A stretch of 34,126 nt of DNA from the NCBI GenBank assembly GCA_903863885.1, contig CAIPEB010000313.1:1-34126 (forward strand). The letters run 5' to 3'. Within the stretch, counting starts at the first letter, position 1. Each line of letters begins with the position of its first letter. The translations under genes were made by a program, and so were the position numbers. The stretch is from an uncultured Planctomycetaceae bacterium (GTDB lineage Bacteria > Planctomycetota > Planctomycetia > Pirellulales > Pirellulaceae). The notes beneath the pieces were generated by a model that did not search any database, was not told the origin of the DNA, and saw only the letters and a program-made list of their open reading frames with translations. Below, piece by piece: positions 8,201 through 16,170 of this stretch.

Positions 8201-9948
8201 GCAGGATGACCGAGAGTGACCAGCGATTGCGCGGCGGCGATCAAACTGGACGGGTCGGAATCGGAAGCCTGAGCCGCTGAGCGGAACGCGGCGACAGCGT
8301 CTTCCCAACGCTGCAGCGCCACATAGCCCTGGAAGAGCATCCGCTGCGCATCGGCCAGGAAGTTCTCGGTGGGCCGTTCCTTGGTTACGAAATCTTCGAG
8401 CTGGCTCGTGGCCGCGGCGTAGTTGCGTTCGGCAAACGAAAACCGGGCCTGCATCAGCTGCTGTTCGCGGCGCAATTGAGTGCGGCTTTCGCGCTCCAGT
8501 TTCGGGCTCACCTGTTTGATCGCGGAGTTCAACTGGGCGGTGGCTTCACGCGCTTCGGCAAAGCTGTTCTTGGCGAGGTAACCGCGGACAATCTGCTGCC
8601 AGAGCGGCAGGCTGGCCTCGTTTGCCAGGTGTGCGGTGCCCCGCTTCCAGGTCTTCAGCGCCGTATCGATATCGCCCTTGCGGAAGTAGAGCGAGCCGAG
8701 TTCGAGGTAGGCCAGCTCGTTGTCCGGTTCCGAGTTCAGAATCAGGTCGTACTGCCTGACGGCCTCCTGAAGGTATTCGTCTCGAGCAGCTTTGCGATCG
8801 GCCGCTCGAGAAACACGGATCGCGATGCGCTGCAGATGGTTAGCCACGGCGAAATGGACCCGCACCGACTTGGGCTCGAGTTCCAATGCCTTGCGCAGGT
8901 CTGGATCGCCGATGACGGCCGTCGCGTCGGACGAGGCAGTCGGAACGGAATCGTCGGGCGAGAATTGCTGGTGATAGTAGTACCGTGCAAGATAGGCCTC
9001 GGCAACTGTGGCGGCGTTCGCCACCAGATCATCCATGACCTGATCCGCGAGCTTCATGCATTCGGCGGTCGTCTTTCCTCGCAGCGAATCGCTCAGGAAA
9101 TCCTGCTGGCGTCGTTCTCGATAGAGGGACGCGAGAAGGACAGACAGCGGCACATCCGCAGGATTCAACGTTCTGGCCCGCTCGAACAGCAGGTCCAGGG
9201 TCATGCCGAGTCGATCGGCTTCTTCGCCCACGGTGGACATTTCGTCCGGCGATCGTCGTTTTGCGGTGTCGGCGACGGCCGGCTTTTCCGGTGCGGCCGC
9301 GGGTTTGTCCGCGAGACCGTTGCGGACCTGTGCATAGCGGGAGATGGCCAGCTGTTTCCAGGCCTGAGCGTAGTTTTTTGCGGCGAGCGGCTCTTGTTTC
9401 GGAGGCGCGTCGGCTTTGAATGCACGCACCTTGCGAACTTCCTGCTCGGCCTTCTGGAAGCGGCTGGGATCCAGTGCGCCGATTTCGATCAGCAGTTGCG
9501 CGCGGCGGCACCGCATCTTATCCACGACGTCCGGGGCAAGGCCGCCGCGGACCTGGGGCCGTTCGGCTAATGCCAGGGCGGTGCCGAAATGCTGGACGGC
9601 GCGGGCCTTGCGGTTCTCGGTCTGTGCGGATTTGTCGTAGGATTCCGCGAGATGCTTCCATTGCTCGGCGCTGTCCGGATTGAGTTGCAGGTAGCGGTAG
9701 ACGTAGTCGGCCGCCTTGGACCACTCGCCCGCCTCTTCGAACCGTCCGGCTTGCACGAGCAGGTCATCGTCAAGGGACTGGACGGAGAAACGGTGCCAGA
9801 AGTACAGGCCGGGGGCCGCGAAAGCCAGAACAACCAGCGTCACGACGAGCAAAGGGATGTTGGCTGCGCAGCGAGTCGATCCAGATCGTTTGTCGCTGGA
9901 TGCAGCGGTTGCCGTGTCGTCTGCGGTATGCCGATCAGGCTTGGACAT
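5218..9948 (-). CDS. Very large membrane-anchored TPR protein of the exosortase/exopolysaccharide locus
   Basis: Starting at the ATG at 9948 the product has 1576 residues. A short cytosolic stretch is followed by one membrane helix at about 30-50 (IPLLVVTLVVLAFAAPGLYF). The remainder is helical repeats of TPR type, for example LAYLELGSLYFRKGDIDTAL, ALGYILLSAEKPNEAEASFR and LALNNLANVVGEQLGKSDEA near the C-terminus. The frame stays open upstream to a TTG at 10107 next to the previous gene's stop, but those 53 residues precede the membrane helix without any plausible function, so the ATG was chosen. It may be the functional counterpart of the PrsT-type TPR lipoproteins of PEP-CTERM systems, acting as a periplasmic scaffold for polymer export; that is inference. 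It lies between the Wzc-like and EpsI-like genes. No catalytic motif was seen. Confidence 0.9.
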   Translation of the reverse strand: MSKPDRHTADDTATAASSDKRSGSTRCAANIPLLVVTLVVLAFAAPGLYFWHRFSVQSLDDDLLVQAGRFEEAGEWSKAADYVYRYLQLNPDSAEQWKHLAESYDKSAQTENRKARAVQHFGTALALAERPQVRGGLAPDVVDKMRCRRAQLLIEIGALDPSRFQKAEQEVRKVRAFKADAPPKQEPLAAKNYAQAWKQLAISRYAQVRNGLADKPAAAPEKPAVADTAKRRSPDEMSTVGEEADRLGMTLDLLFERARTLNPADVPLSVLLASLYRERRQQDFLSDSLRGKTTAECMKLADQVMDDLVANAATVAEAYLARYYYHQQFSPDDSVPTASSDATAVIGDPDLRKALELEPKSVRVHFAVANHLQRIAIRVSRAADRKAARDEYLQEAVRQYDLILNSEPDNELAYLELGSLYFRKGDIDTALKTWKRGTAHLANEASLPLWQQIVRGYLAKNSFAEAREATAQLNSAIKQVSPKLERESRTQLRREQQLMQARFSFAERNYAAATSQLEDFVTKERPTENFLADAQRMLFQGYVALQRWEDAVAAFRSAAQASDSDPSSLIAAAQSLVTLGHPAEALQCYGILFAIPALEATQRAELKFLAAEAGFMQQSALPPDQRSWTVVKSDLAEIETSDLRKILGQPWRVDLLAVGVEIMSQPAGAPADTAKRDQWLARLRAAESKPQPSAPMWRQLALMYQQLNSPEDSDRAVGQFVAIADAAGSPVPGLLLRSGLLSLRGHKDEARQLFEKAAADTSLSADDQRTIQRGLANLDRSSGGSRSAQQRLVKIVAADDKAGPDAIAEIIELSLDINDLPSAEQWENKLRAMGGDNTILADYYQARRLLAGAGGTNAAAIAAAQTLQAKLVKERPNWPPAHVLQSLILQRSGKTDEAVSAMRQAIAFGDRSAGTYQRLIMLLFEAGRGEDAEACLKEFRSRGAGASDESSLLELIVAAGLGNVGQTLQAAQRRAEQNPQDGTAQLALGYILLSAEKPNEAEASFRKAVTLEPKNVRTHEGLFSYCLRSKQPDRALESLQALEKQAELTDVQRKFVMSQGYARLADLSEPPKRSEYRKMSVALSREAHKLDPNWSAVPLFLADQLMRDETTLSEAEGLLRDMLKQGVEPQQSRWMLANLLAAAPNRARFQEALQLLDQAGGDPTESDRRMKTDMLLRSGGEQNLAEARRNLEAMMNTAARPADADRLLLAQICESTGDVPAALQQYKALVDTDRPAAAHIAPYVELLINTGNTAEADKWLKQLEQRNPDAAETVGLRALLLNREGQAAKVEPLVESYAAKQLEQLKDYPRRRAELAGMLGRLYTQLDLFAAAQRWYAYLVKIEPAGYPELALSLARQGDAKGAINLCLEASHTDSSPVPVAALARALLQSKPTPQDYELAEPLLADAEKKFPDNSELLFLIGTVRYVQQKYEACIALYQRVIQLTPNHVLALNNLANVVGEQLGKSDEALKYVEQALSYASPQASPFLWDTKAMILLREQQADKAIPLLEKATSVPRPDPRHQFHLAVAYLKMGQDDKARAAFDLAEQGKFDRDILTPADQKMLADLRKSLPPKKG

Positions 9949-10103
9949 TAAATCGAAGTCCCGTGCGAGGTCGCATCGCAACACATTGGTGGACCAGCAA
10001 CCAGGTGCCACCAGCCCGCCGCGACTCTGGGCTAAGCGACGCAACCGTATTGAGGTTGAAGCAAGCGGAAGACGGAGAATAAGTTTCCGACATACTGGAG
10101 GAC

Positions 10104-12521
10104 TCAAGGCGTTTCGTTGTCGGCCGCGTCCTTGCGGTGCATGTAGGCGTAGTCACGGTCGCGGTAGCGATAGTAGTGGCTGCTGCGAACGCCGCTGAGC
10201 ACCACGCCGACAGGATTCGCGCCGGCCTGCAGAAGGCGGGTATGTGCTTCGGTGATGTAGGCCATGCGGCTCGTGCCGCGGATGGCGGAAATCAAGGTGG
10301 CATCGGCCGTGCGTGTGAGCACGAACGCCTCGCTCGCGATCAGCGCCGGGGGGGTGTCCACGATGATGAATCGGTATCGCGAGCGAAGTTGTTCCAGGAG
10401 CGCCGGCCACTGCGGGCCGCTGAGCAATTGATGAGGACTGGATTTCAGATCCCCGGCCGGAATGATGTGCAGCTGTTCGTCCCACTGGCTGGAGATGGCA
10501 TCGTCGAGGTCGGCTTCCCCTGCAAGCAGTTCGGCGAGTCCCGGAGTCAGGGGGATTTCGACGAGGTTGTGGATGTCGGGTGACCGCATATCGCCGTCGA
10601 CCACCAGCACGACTTCCCTCAGTGCCTGCCCGATGCTCATGCCGAGTTGCATGGCAATGCTCGTCTTGCCTTCGTGCGCGGTGCCGCTCGTGATGGCAAT
10701 GACTTGCGTGTGATTCAGCGAGCGGTTCAGCAGCAGGCGGGTCCGCAGCGCATCCACCGTTTCCACGAACATGGCGTACTCGTACGAAAGGTGCCGCGAC
10801 CTCGAGGCCGACCCGCTGAGGCGGACGGCAGGCAGAGGGGCAATTTCGCCGATGACGGGGATGCGAGTTCTCTGTTCCAGTTCCTGTTTGTTGCTCACCC
10901 GTCGCGTCCGCATTTCCCACAGGACGGCTAGAGCAAAGGGCGCGACCATGCAGGCCGCGGACGCCAGGCCGATGTTGCGCAGCAGAGGGCTTTCCATCGG
11001 CGCGCGGGGCAGCGGTGCCAGATCGCGAGGGATAGGCGTGATTCGATCCGGTGCCCGCTGTTCGATGTTCAGCCGGAGAATTCGTTCGGACACGAGCGAA
11101 TACAGCCCGTCGGCTTTTTCCAGTTCGTTCTGCAGGAACTCCATTCCCAACACGTCCTTGTTGTATTCGCCGAGTTTGCCGCGCTGGGAATCAAGCCATT
11201 CGCGCAGCACGTTCAATCGCGATTGGGCCTGGGCATAGCGTGTACGCGAATCGGCCAGCATGCGGTCGCGAAGCTGTTTGCGCACAACTTCCCTCTTGTC
11301 ATCGCGGGCCTTCTTCAGAGCGGCTTCCAGGGTGGCCACCTCGTTCAGCAGCCTCTTGTAGGCGAGCTGGGTCGGGTGTTCTTCGGCGCCGATGGCTCGA
11401 TCGCGAGCCTGAGCGACGGCTGGCCGCCGCTGGTTGAGTGCCGCGAGCATGCTCTGCAATTCCGGGTCCGTATCGAGGGCTTTCTCGACGTCGCTTTCGA
11501 GCACGCCTCCGTCCGCATCCGTCGTTGAGCCTTCGGCAGGCGGCTTCCCGCCGTCGGTATTTGCGGTCAATTGCCGCAGGCCTTCAAGTTCGGCCTTGAG
11601 AGTTGCGGCCTGCAATTCGGCATCGAACAGCAGCGACTGCAGGCTCTTGGTGCGGCTTCGCGAGCCCTCGTCGTCTTTGGCGGATCCAACCAGCGTCGCC
11701 GGCAGTTCCGCGGCCAGAGAGTCCGGCCCTTCCTTGGCCGTGCCGACGGCTTTGGATTCGAGTTCGCCGCGCAGCTGCCGTACCAGGGACTCCTGCTCTT
11801 TCTTGGCCCGTTCCAGTTCATCGAGCACGTAGCGGACGCGGGCCAATCGTTCCGACTCGTGGTAACCGAGGTAGGAGGTGATGATCGCGTTCACGATGCG
11901 CTGCGCGTTCCGGGCGTGGCTGCACGAGAGGGAGACGCGTAAGAGTTCCGATCCCTTGACGGGGGAAAGCTGCAGTTGTTTGGAGAGCCAGCGGATCGGA
12001 TCTTCTTCGCGGAGGATGTCCATCAGTTCCGCGAACTCCCCCGCGGAGATGTCGCTGGACTGGAGGTTTTCGGCGAGGCGGTCGATCTCGGTGTCGTCCT
12101 TCTTGGCGTTGAAGACATTGCGAAGCGCGTCTTCGAGCACGCTCTGGCTGCGCATCAGGCTGATCTCGGTTTCCACCAGGCGTTCGTAGTGCATCTCTTC
12201 CCTTTCGGGCGAAACCACGAAGGGCTCAGCCTCGGAGATGCGTACCATGAGAGACGCTTCGTACTTTTGCTCGCAGGTGAACCACAGTACGAGCGCCGCA
12301 ACTCCGGCCAGCAGCAGCCCCGCCGGCAGTGCCAGGTGCCACCAACTGCGCACGGCGCTGAGCACCAGCTGCGGTGAGACGACTTGATTCGAGCCGAACC
12401 CCGGCGGCGTGACGGGCGCGAAGGGCGGGGGCGGACCGAAGGCTGTCACGGGGTGAGGAACCACGAGTCCCTGCGGCGAGGGCGTCGGGGAAACGTGTTC
12501 GTTTCGGGGGGAGTCTGTCAT
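10104..12521 (-). CDS. Wzc-like polysaccharide co-polymerase / tyrosine autokinase
   Basis: This 805-residue fusion protein starts with a Pro-rich cytosolic stretch (1-50) and TM1 at about 62-81. A Wzz-type periplasmic domain follows, with long coiled coils (about 225-480), the PRAPMESP motif before TM2 (about 515-535), and a C-terminal BY-kinase. The kinase shows Walker A TSGTAHEGKTS (611-621), Walker A' VLVVDGDMRSP (638-648), Walker B FIIVDTPP (718-725) and a C-terminal Tyr cluster YYRYRDRDYAYMH (783-795), the usual autophosphorylation tail. Such proteins set chain length and control polymer export through cycles of autophosphorylation. The acidic/Gly-rich insert around 320-345 is unusual. 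The gene lies 329 bp after the exosortase gene and ends 155 bp before the TPR gene. Classification is secure. Confidence 0.96.
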   Translation of the reverse strand: MTDSPRNEHVSPTPSPQGLVVPHPVTAFGPPPPFAPVTPPGFGSNQVVSPQLVLSAVRSWWHLALPAGLLLAGVAALVLWFTCEQKYEASLMVRISEAEPFVVSPEREEMHYERLVETEISLMRSQSVLEDALRNVFNAKKDDTEIDRLAENLQSSDISAGEFAELMDILREEDPIRWLSKQLQLSPVKGSELLRVSLSCSHARNAQRIVNAIITSYLGYHESERLARVRYVLDELERAKKEQESLVRQLRGELESKAVGTAKEGPDSLAAELPATLVGSAKDDEGSRSRTKSLQSLLFDAELQAATLKAELEGLRQLTANTDGGKPPAEGSTTDADGGVLESDVEKALDTDPELQSMLAALNQRRPAVAQARDRAIGAEEHPTQLAYKRLLNEVATLEAALKKARDDKREVVRKQLRDRMLADSRTRYAQAQSRLNVLREWLDSQRGKLGEYNKDVLGMEFLQNELEKADGLYSLVSERILRLNIEQRAPDRITPIPRDLAPLPRAPMESPLLRNIGLASAACMVAPFALAVLWEMRTRRVSNKQELEQRTRIPVIGEIAPLPAVRLSGSASRSRHLSYEYAMFVETVDALRTRLLLNRSLNHTQVIAITSGTAHEGKTSIAMQLGMSIGQALREVVLVVDGDMRSPDIHNLVEIPLTPGLAELLAGEADLDDAISSQWDEQLHIIPAGDLKSSPHQLLSGPQWPALLEQLRSRYRFIIVDTPPALIASEAFVLTRTADATLISAIRGTSRMAYITEAHTRLLQAGANPVGVVLSGVRSSHYYRYRDRDYAYMHRKDAADNETP

Positions 12522-12850
12522 GATTGTGCACGCCGGGTGGGACGGTGCGGGCGGCCCTTTGACGGGGAAGGACGGGCGCCTCGAAGTGGTATCAAGAGCC
12601 TGGTCGATAACTCAGTGGGGGACCTGCGGTCGGAACTCACGGCTTGGTCGGAACTCCTCGCCGAGCGTGATTCGTGGATACGCCCTGTTCTCGCGAGCAT
12701 CAAGCAGGCTGGCAGGGAGCGATTCCCTACTTCAACGGGCTGATCAACAACCATGCAGAGCCTATCCAATAACCATACGACGAGCTCCCGCCGGAATTGC
12801 GACGGCATCGGAGAGCCGTGGTACGGTCGAACCGGTTTGCGGATGGACAC
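12522..12850 (-). other. Spacer between exosortase and Wzc-like genes; doubtful 110-codon frame
   Basis: This 329-bp gap holds no recognisable gene. A frame starting with GTG at 12850, directly after the exosortase stop, runs to a TGA at 12518-12520 that overlaps the Wzc-like start codon in an ATGA arrangement. This would be textbook coupling, but the product is rich in Arg, Ser and Pro, has no domain or membrane segment and resembles translated non-coding DNA. I treat it as a spacer or leader and leave the frame unannotated as a gene. Confidence 0.4.
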
Positions 12851-13840
12851 TCAGGCTTTCTGCCGGCGCAGGATTGTCCGCACATCTGCGACTTCGACCT
12901 GGCGGATCAGGCTGCCAAAATACAGGCTGACAGCCAAGAACAGGATGGCGGCCAGCGGGATCGTGAGCCAACCTGCTGCGTCATGGGCAAATTTCTGTGC
13001 GGTCTCGCCGGACACGTACTGGTACAGGAGGGCAGTAGCCACGATTCGCGTGACGTTGCTGGCCAGCGCGACGGGCAGCACGCTGAGCAGCACCACGCAG
13101 CGGAGCCACCAGGAACTGCGAACGAGCACCACGAAGGCATAGCCCAATGCGACGATGCCGATGAAGATGCGCAGGCCGCAACAGGCTTCGGCCACTTCCA
13201 GATGATAGTCGCCAAACAGAATCGTATTGCCTTCGGGGAATGCCGGTTGACCCAGCACCTGCAGGATCCAGCAACTGGCTTGCGTCGCGACGGTTTGCAG
13301 CGGATAGCTCAACCATCGTTCGATGCGGTACGGTGCGGGAACCATGAAAACCAGGAACACGATGGACGGCAGGCTCCACCCGAGGACGCGCCATCCTGCC
13401 AGCATCCACACAGTTCCCGCAATCCAAGGGACCATTGACCAGCCGTCGAATGCCTCCCAGTGGATCGATGCGCCGAAAATTCGCATCGCGACGCTGACTG
13501 CAATCAGGATCAGGCCGCCGAGTTGTATGTGAGGGCTGAACGCCGGCATGCGACTGCGGCGAGCCCACGCAAAGTAGACCGCCAACGGGACAACGAGAAA
13601 GCCGTGCGAATAGTCGGGAACATTGAGCCATGCATCGACGAGCGAACCGAAAGTCGGCCAATAGCACCAGACAAACGCGCCGGCCAGAACCAGTGCCGCG
13701 CAAACGCGGAGCCAGGGAAGCTGGATTTCGCCGGCTGCGCCCGCGGATCTCCCGCCAATGGCGTTGGGGGATCGAGCGGCGTCGGACAATCGCGGCGTGG
13801 TTCGCGCATTCGATTCCGGTTTCTTCAGCAGAGTCTTCAT
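12851..13840 (-). CDS. Exosortase (exosortase/archaeosortase family)
   Basis: This 329-residue polytopic membrane protein has about eight hydrophobic segments from residue 43 to 312. It carries the family's catalytic triad: Cys in VAEACCGLR (C220, the first Cys of the pair), Arg in SNVTRI (R265) and His in FAHDAAGW (H286). Early motifs PDYSHGFLVVP and FMVPAPYR also fit EpsH-like exosortases. Exosortases cleave C-terminal PEP-CTERM-type signals of exported proteins and probably attach them to a surface glycan. The gene follows the ECF sigma gene by 34 bp and precedes the Wzc-like gene, so it belongs to the exopolysaccharide locus. The first 40 residues are polar and non-conserved. The subfamily cannot be assigned without a profile search. 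A sorted substrate with a canonical VPEP tail was not found in this window. Confidence 0.96.
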   Translation of the reverse strand: MKTLLKKPESNARTTPRLSDAARSPNAIGGRSAGAAGEIQLPWLRVCAALVLAGAFVWCYWPTFGSLVDAWLNVPDYSHGFLVVPLAVYFAWARRSRMPAFSPHIQLGGLILIAVSVAMRIFGASIHWEAFDGWSMVPWIAGTVWMLAGWRVLGWSLPSIVFLVFMVPAPYRIERWLSYPLQTVATQASCWILQVLGQPAFPEGNTILFGDYHLEVAEACCGLRIFIGIVALGYAFVVLVRSSWWLRCVVLLSVLPVALASNVTRIVATALLYQYVSGETAQKFAHDAAGWLTIPLAAILFLAVSLYFGSLIRQVEVADVRTILRRQKA

Positions 13841-13874
13841 GGTTCGCGTTAGAGCCTTCGCTTCGTATTCACCT

Positions 13875-14567
13875 TCAATCGCCGTCGAGAAATGACTTGA
13901 GTTTGCGTCGCAGACGATGGCGGCGCTGCCAGACGTTGGCGTCGCTCATCTCCGGGGCGTCCGGGGCACGGCCTGCCCGGTCGTCGCCCAGCAGAAATCG
14001 CTGCAGGAAATCCCGTTCACGATCCGAAAGCGTCGAGGCGAACTCTCGCATGAGTTGTTCCATTTCCGCTTTCGAGTCCGAGTCGCTGACGATTCGCATC
14101 CGCCCGCCGATGCGTTCGCGCCGCAGTCGTCGGCGTTCGCTGCGGACGTAACGCAGGATTTCATTGCGCGCCAGCCCGACCAGGAACACGCCGAACCGGC
14201 AATCGCGCTCGGCGTCAAATCGCCCCAGCAGCCTGCCCGAGTCCCGCACGAGTGCGAACCAGACGCGTGCTGCGATCTCCTCGGTCAACTGATCCTGCTG
14301 GCCCAGCCGCCAGAGCATGTACTGGATGGCCTGGCACAGCCGCGGGTGACACTCCAGGTACAGCCGCTCCCACGCTTGCTGGTCGCCGTCCGCGCAGGAC
14401 CGCACGAGTATGCCGTCTCGTGTAACTTCGTCTCGAACCGTGGGTGGGGACGTTGCCGCGGCCGCCGGCGCAGCCGTCGCATTGCGAGAACGAGGCTTTC
14501 CCGACGTACGTCGTTGGTCGCGAGGCGTTTTCGCTGTCCGCCGGGACCGATTGGGGCTAACAGCCAT
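13875..14567 (-). CDS. RNA polymerase sigma factor, ECF-like, in the exosortase operon
   Basis: This 230-residue protein has a low-complexity Arg/Ala-rich N-terminus (1-45), then a sigma-70 region 2 (about 53-145). Region 2 shows DGDQQAWERLYLECHPRL, LTEEIAARVWFALVRD and the DNA-melting/-10 helix FLVGLARNEILRYVRSERRR. A region 4 (about 170-226) with LSDRERDFLQRFLLGD and a recognition helix MSDANVWQRRHRLRRKL follows. It lacks regions 1.1 and 3, as expected for group 4 factors. It lies between the FixJ-like regulator (58 bp upstream) and the exosortase (34 bp downstream) on the same strand, so it probably controls, or is induced with, the polysaccharide locus. No anti-sigma gene is adjacent. Target promoters are unknown. 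Confidence 0.87.
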   Translation of the reverse strand: MAVSPNRSRRTAKTPRDQRRTSGKPRSRNATAAPAAAATSPPTVRDEVTRDGILVRSCADGDQQAWERLYLECHPRLCQAIQYMLWRLGQQDQLTEEIAARVWFALVRDSGRLLGRFDAERDCRFGVFLVGLARNEILRYVRSERRRLRRERIGGRMRIVSDSDSKAEMEQLMREFASTLSDRERDFLQRFLLGDDRAGRAPDAPEMSDANVWQRRHRLRRKLKSFLDGD

Positions 14568-14625
14568 TAACCGGACTCATGACCTCGTTGCACCGGGGCT
14601 ATTACCGCCGTGTACCACTTGCTCA

Positions 14626-15393
14626 TCACTCGGCTTTTTCACGCGCCGATCCGCAGTTCTCGTCCCTTGTCGAGCGCACGCCCGGTGTGTACATTTTCGC
14701 GGTCAGCGGACGGAAATCTAACACGGCCGCGTCCCTATTTGTCTGGGACAGCTCATGCGTGACACGAAACACAAACCTCAGCAATTCGGCGGGCGATCGC
14801 AGTTCCAGCTTGCTGATGATCCTCGCGCGGCGCAACTCCACGGTGCGGACGGAGACGTTCAGGGCGGCCGCGATCGCTTGCGTCGAGTCATGCTCAGCGA
14901 GCAGAAGGAGAACATCCTGTTCTTTCGCATTCAGCAGCGCCAGTCGCTCGCGCAATAGATCTTGTACGGCAACGCGGTCTCTTCGCTGACGGTCCAACTG
15001 GATAGCGGCCTGCAAGGTCTCCCACAACGTTTGCTCCTCGCACGGCTTTCGGAGGAATTGGAAAGCTCCCATTTGCATGGCACGAACTACGGTGTCGTGA
15101 TTTGAGCATTCAGTTAGAAAGACCACGGGAAGGGGCGAGCCTTGCGCCCGCAGATACGTCTGAACCTGCAAGCCGCCCACATCGGGAATTCGAACTTCGA
15201 GCACGAGACAGCCCGGCCGGCGCGGATCAAACGTGTTGAGAAATGTCTGTCCCGAACGGAACCCGAGGTAGTCGAGTCGCATTCCACTGACCAGTTGCTC
15301 CATGAACTCCCGCGAAGCAGCGTCGCCGTCCAGATGACACACGGTCGTTGGGTGGTTGTCGTTCGCGGGGTTCACGGACACTTCTTCAGCCAT
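14626..15393 (-). CDS. FixJ/LuxR-type response regulator with Glu at the phospho-acceptor position
   Basis: This 255-residue protein has a receiver domain (about 15-130) and a LuxR-type HTH (about 155-205; LLLLAEHDSTQAIAAALNV then VSVRTVELRRARIISKL). The receiver keeps the acidic pocket (D22, D24 in HLDGDAA), Thr94 in VFLTE and Lys116 in FLRKP. The phospho-acceptor position is Glu66 (GCLVLEVRIPDVGG; codon GAA) instead of Asp. Asp-to-Glu changes often mimic the phosphorylated state, so this regulator may be constitutively active or respond to something else; that is inference. It is the first gene of the minus-strand locus, ahead of the ECF sigma factor, and faces the plus-strand NusG-like gene across 1.6 kb. 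Its sister at 17568 carries the same substitution. The tail after 210 is unconserved. Confidence 0.93.
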   Translation of the reverse strand: MAEEVSVNPANDNHPTTVCHLDGDAASREFMEQLVSGMRLDYLGFRSGQTFLNTFDPRRPGCLVLEVRIPDVGGLQVQTYLRAQGSPLPVVFLTECSNHDTVVRAMQMGAFQFLRKPCEEQTLWETLQAAIQLDRQRRDRVAVQDLLRERLALLNAKEQDVLLLLAEHDSTQAIAAALNVSVRTVELRRARIISKLELRSPAELLRFVFRVTHELSQTNRDAAVLDFRPLTAKMYTPGVRSTRDENCGSAREKAE

Positions 15394-16028
15394 TCAATCA
15401 AATGCACTCAATCGGCCCATTGCAGGAGTGCGGTACTTCTTCGGGCTCGGACCTGTGTTCGCGCACTCCGTTCCCGTCGCGCTTGCAACTTCTGGTCTTT
15501 CGTGATCCAGTACCCGAAGGAAAGCACCGCAACGTCCAGCGGCACCTGTCAAAGCAATCCAATGCAGGTGATAGCTTGCGAATCATATCGCCCACCGTCA
15601 ATGATTTTGAATCCGCGTTCATAGCAGTTTTCTGAAATATACTGCCTCGCAATGTTGCTATATGAGTTGTTGCGCATTTCAAGTGCGCATTCGCGCAAAT
15701 CGATTTCGCCACGTGATGTTTCAGTGACATTTGTGTCAGACGATCATCACCTCGCGTCGAAGTCCGCTCAGAGGTTTGCGGTCGTGTTTGCACGGAATCG
15801 TTTCAGTCAGTCGCTTCGTTGTCCTGTGCGGCTGGCCTGGCAACATGTCGCGGTCGTCAATTCGTGCGTACATCACCGGACTTTTAGGTCATCAGCGTTT
15901 CGCTGACGGGTTGCTTGTCCAGTCGACACGCCCAACTGGCGAAAGTCGGTGGTGGCGATGCGTTCTGCAGCGTGTGGCCGACATCGCACAATGCAGACGG
16001 GATTGCCGTAGTTGGGCCGCGTAACTCA

Positions 16029-16170
16029 GAACGTGTTTGAATAAGCCGTTTCACCCTCCTGCAATGCGGGAGTGTCGCACGCGAAAGCGTCCGGGGAGGG
16101 GGATTCGCCCCCTCTCCGGCCCTAGCGAGCCGACTTTCCTCAAGGGACGAGTGAATTTCAAAACGCCTTC
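16029..16170 (+). repeat. Palindromic dispersed repeat, copy B (intergenic)
   Basis: A 142-bp element starts with GAACGTGTT (16029-16037) and ends with AACGCCTTC (16162-16170), a decayed version of the matching inverted end. It aligns with the minus strand of copy A along its length, sharing the cores AGCGTCCGGG, TTCGCCC, CTCCGGC and TGAATT. The long internal inverted repeat is imperfect here. It lies in the non-coding region between the divergent regulators. No transposase is encoded, so it could be a MITE-like or other palindromic element. Confidence 0.75.

Noticed and set aside
9949-10107. Upstream extension of the TPR gene to a TTG at 10107
   Set aside because: The added 53 residues are unlike a signal or domain and precede the membrane helix; the ATG at 9948 is simpler.
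15398-15793. 131-codon minus-strand frame upstream of the FixJ-like gene
   Set aside because: It is Arg/Cys/Thr-rich with no motif, and ends just before the regulator's start without coupling.
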